NCBI RefSeq assembly: GCF_038592985.1
Contig: NZ_CP151951.1
Coordinates: 1,913,001 to 1,977,000, forward strand
Length of the DNA: 64,000 nucleotides
Origin: Paenibacillus sp. FSL R10-2782
GTDB lineage: Bacteria > Bacillota > Bacilli > Paenibacillales > Paenibacillaceae
Direction: 5' to 3'
Shown one piece after another: positions 62,173-64,000 of this stretch. Made by a program: the position numbers and the translations under genes. The first letter of the stretch is position 1, and each line of letters opens with the position of its first letter. The notes beneath the pieces were generated by a model. That model saw nothing but the letters and a program-made list of their open reading frames with translations. It made no database searches and was not told the origin of the DNA.

Positions 62173-62906
62173 AGGAACCAGCGCAGGGAGGCGGCTTTTG
62201 GAACGCTCTTCGCAGAGGAGGGGTGCCGTCTGCCATCGCCTCTGTGATGGGAGCTCCTACGGCTCAGCAGATGGCCTTTATACGTTCCTTGACCCGGGAG
62301 CAACGGCGCTCTGAAGTATTACGGACCCCATTGGAGCGTTTGGAGACGGTTGTTTTTGATTTGGAAACCACGGGATTTTCAGCGCAGCACGGAGATGAGA
62401 TTTTATCGTTCGGTGCGATTCGGGTTGTCGGGGATACGATTATGGAAAAAGAGCAATTTTACACGCTTGTCAATCCACGTACGGCAATTCCTGAACACAT
62501 TACGGAGCTTACCGGAATTACCCGGGAAATGACAGATGAGGCTTTGCCGCTTATGGATGGGCTGCATGACTTTATGTCCTTTGTAGGAGGACGGGTGCTT
62601 GTAGCGCATGCCAGCGCTCATGACAAGGCTTTTTTGAATGCTGCGTTATGGAAAACATCTAAAGTGCAACTGACCCATCGTATTCTGGATACGATGATGC
62701 TCGCCAAATGGCTGGAGCCGCAGCAGCACCAAACGTATAGTTTGGATGAGTTGCTGACCTATCAGGGCATACAGATTCAGGGACGGCATCATGCGTTAGA
62801 GGACGCGAAAATGACGGCAAAGCTGTGGGTGGCGTACGTTCAGGAAATGCTGAAGCGTAATGTGACCAATTTGGCAGATGTGTATGCTCATTTAAGCCAT
62901 GCCTGA
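62169..62906 (+). CDS. DEDDh 3'-5' exonuclease (DNA polymerase III epsilon-like)
   Basis: 245 residues. The DEDDh motifs are present: ExoI VVFDLETTGF (Asp64, Glu66), ExoII LVAHASAHDKAFL (Asp in HDKAF) and ExoIII HHALEDAKMTAKL. The first ~50 residues are an extra N-terminal region not found in the minimal domain. It removes 3' nucleotides from DNA or RNA; the substrate is not known. It overlaps the DUF294 gene and shares its transcript with amtB. A terminator follows at 62945. Confidence 0.88.
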   Translation: MKEPAQGGGFWNALRRGGVPSAIASVMGAPTAQQMAFIRSLTREQRRSEVLRTPLERLETVVFDLETTGFSAQHGDEILSFGAIRVVGDTIMEKEQFYTLVNPRTAIPEHITELTGITREMTDEALPLMDGLHDFMSFVGGRVLVAHASAHDKAFLNAALWKTSKVQLTHRILDTMMLAKWLEPQQHQTYSLDELLTYQGIQIQGRHHALEDAKMTAKLWVAYVQEMLKRNVTNLADVYAHLSHA

Positions 62907-62944
62907 TTCAGTACAAGGCACAAGCTTCAATATAGAACAATATT

Positions 62945-62983
62945 ACAGCAAGTCTGCGATCATTCGTGGGTTTGCTGTTTTTT
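62945..62983 (+). terminator. Terminator of the amtB-DUF294-exonuclease unit
   Basis: ACAGCAA / TTTGCTGT stem with inner CTGCGATCATTCGTGG, then T6. Confidence 0.75.
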
Positions 62984-63080
62984 GCCTCTGTATAGATTGG
63001 AAGGGTTAGAGGTGGGAGCAGAAGGGGCAACATATGGATAGGGTGAGAGTAATCCAGATGAAAGCCAGGGTGATTGGACT

Positions 63081-63737
63081 GTGAAAAAACTTGTTTTTAT
63101 TAAATTCCTAATGGTTATGCTGGGTGTAGGAGTAGCTTCATGGGGAGTAGAAACAAACATGACTTATACTTATGCGACAAGCGTACCAGCTAAAAATGTG
63201 CAAACTCAGGAGGAAAATGAGGACGGAGAAAGACTTGAAGCTGGCAAAGGGGGAGATACAGAGTTAGATACTATAGAAGTGATGCAAAAGATACAGCCTG
63301 GTCAACCGCTTCCTTCCATGATTTTAAAAGGTTTGGACGGCAAATCCTACAATATGGGAGTCAAGCGCAACAAAGCGCTGATAATAAGCTTCTGGGCCTC
63401 ATGGTGCGATCCGTGCCGTTTGGAGGCACCTGTACTGAATGAGCTATATAGCAAATACAAGCACGATGTGGACGTATATGGTATTAATGTAACACGCTAT
63501 GATCGGTTGGAGGATGTGAAAAAGTTTTCCCGCTCGCTAAACCTTCAATTTCCGGTTTTGCTGGATGAGCAAGGGGCGCTGTTTGAACGGTTTGGGAGTG
63601 CTGCATTTCCGACGAATGTTATGGTTGACCGTGATGGTCAGGTGCGTGAAATCATAATCGGGATGATTAGCGAACGGGAACTGGAACGAAAAATCGAGTT
63701 ACTGCAAAAAAAGACGGTGTCTTTAGGGGCCGAATAG
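63081..63737 (+). CDS. TlpA/ResA-type thioredoxin-like protein
   Basis: 218 residues. A membrane anchor or signal peptide (~1-28) is followed by an acidic linker (~44-68) and a thioredoxin fold (~72-210). The redox motif is WCDPC (Cys109, Cys112) in FWASWCDPCRLEAPVLNELYSKY, and the cis-Pro is in AAFPTNVMVD. It acts outside the membrane as a thiol-disulfide oxidoreductase; ResA-like members help cytochrome c maturation, others act in sporulation. Start: GTG 63081 after AGGGTGA. It is monocistronic; its last codons overlap the terminator of the convergent citramalate synthase gene. Confidence 0.87.
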   Translation: MKKLVFIKFLMVMLGVGVASWGVETNMTYTYATSVPAKNVQTQEENEDGERLEAGKGGDTELDTIEVMQKIQPGQPLPSMILKGLDGKSYNMGVKRNKALIISFWASWCDPCRLEAPVLNELYSKYKHDVDVYGINVTRYDRLEDVKKFSRSLNLQFPVLLDEQGALFERFGSAAFPTNVMVDRDGQVREIIIGMISERELERKIELLQKKTVSLGAE

Positions 63738-63753
63738 ACCGCAAAAGACACCG
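63705..63753 (-). terminator. Intrinsic terminator of the citramalate synthase gene
   Basis: On the minus strand CGGTGTCTTT / AAAGACACCG is followed by T7. The stem lies partly inside the 3' end of the TlpA-like gene, so the two convergent genes share it. Confidence 0.8.
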
Positions 63754-63794
63754 CTTATTAAATAAAAAGCATACATCAAAGAGCGACCATCCAA

Positions 63795-64000
63795 TCAGTG
63801 ATTTACCAGTCCTTGGGGCGATAGTTCGTTCTGCTGATTTTTCGGAGACGGAGCTTCCAGCAACGCATAGCGGAAGCTGTCCACCAGTGCTTCCCAACTG
63901 GCTTCAATTACATTTTCGGATACGCCCACGTTACTCCAGACGTCCTCGTAATTTTTGGATTCAATGAGCACGCGTACCTTGGCGGCGGTGGCATCCTTTT
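63795..64000 (-). CDS. cimA: Citramalate synthase / isopropylmalate synthase family (C-terminal end)
   Basis: The minus strand is open from the right edge to TGA at 63795. The 67 residues include [36 protein letters not shown], the end of the LeuA-type allosteric domain in the CimA group, where WxxVGVSxNxIEASWxALVDS is the usual ending. CimA joins pyruvate and acetyl-CoA to citramalate, opening a threonine-independent route to isoleucine. Only the C-terminus is visible, so CimA is inferred over LeuA. A terminator lies 40 bp downstream. Confidence 0.85.
   Translation of the reverse strand, partial: KDATAAKVRVLIESKNYEDVWSNVGVSENVIEASWEALVDSFRYALLEAPSPKNQQNELSPQGLVNH

Overview
The window looks like a chromosomal segment of a Paenibacillus of the P. 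polymyxa type. The signs are moderate GC, AGGAGG-type ribosome binding sites with many TTG and GTG starts, and a Bacillales gene set (hemEHY, cshA, ytpB, yugP, yitT, yesL and yuzB relatives) mixed with plant-biomass enzymes. I see no insertion sequence, prophage block, CRISPR array, tRNA or rRNA. The species is inferred from gene content only.

Layout: (1) 1-10.3 kb handles xylan and arabinose: the end of a GH10 xylanase, a secreted GH30 glucuronoxylanase with a C-terminal carbohydrate-binding module, then fabV, then araM, araR, araD and araB. Three palindromic AraR operators lie at the araM, araR and araDB promoters, with CcpA cre-like sites at araM, araDB and the GH30 gene. (2) 10.4-21.1 kb is mixed: a protein with two duplicated helix-turn-helix units, a NERD-domain helicase, a polysaccharide deacetylase, a holin-like protein, a Dabb protein, a HepT-like protein with an iron-sulfur-type regulator, glutamate racemase, a LysM-M14 peptidoglycan peptidase and small conserved proteins. 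(3) 21.2-30.5 kb has an LTA-synthase-like enzyme behind a textbook four-repeat PhoP box, an rRNA methyltransferase, an O-methyltransferase, an MFS exporter and the hemEHY operon.

(4) 30.6-37 kb has a CapA-like protein, a glycerophosphodiesterase, a FAH-family enzyme, a DUF92 protein, a broken tetR gene and an ABC-F protein. (5) 37-51 kb has an aldo/keto reductase, LysR, M42 and M3 peptidases, LapA-like and other small proteins, a cold-shock protein, two MATE exporters, tetraprenyl-beta-curcumene synthase with phosphofructokinase, a DUF4015 glycosidase-like protein and a YitT protein. (6) 52-64 kb has the CshA RNA helicase, a YesL protein, a structured non-coding RNA that I think is 6S RNA, a DUF1499 protein, thiol peroxidase, a rhomboid protease, LysR, YugP, MerR, then amtB with a GlnR/TnrA box followed by a DUF294 nucleotidyltransferase and a DEDDh exonuclease, a TlpA-type thioredoxin, and the end of a citramalate synthase gene.

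The points most worth a second look are the 6S-like RNA at 54.9-55.1 kb, the PhoP box before the LTA-synthase-like gene, the AraR/CcpA operator set, the GlnR-boxed amtB-DUF294-exonuclease unit, and the tetR remnant. No wholly new multi-gene system is evident.
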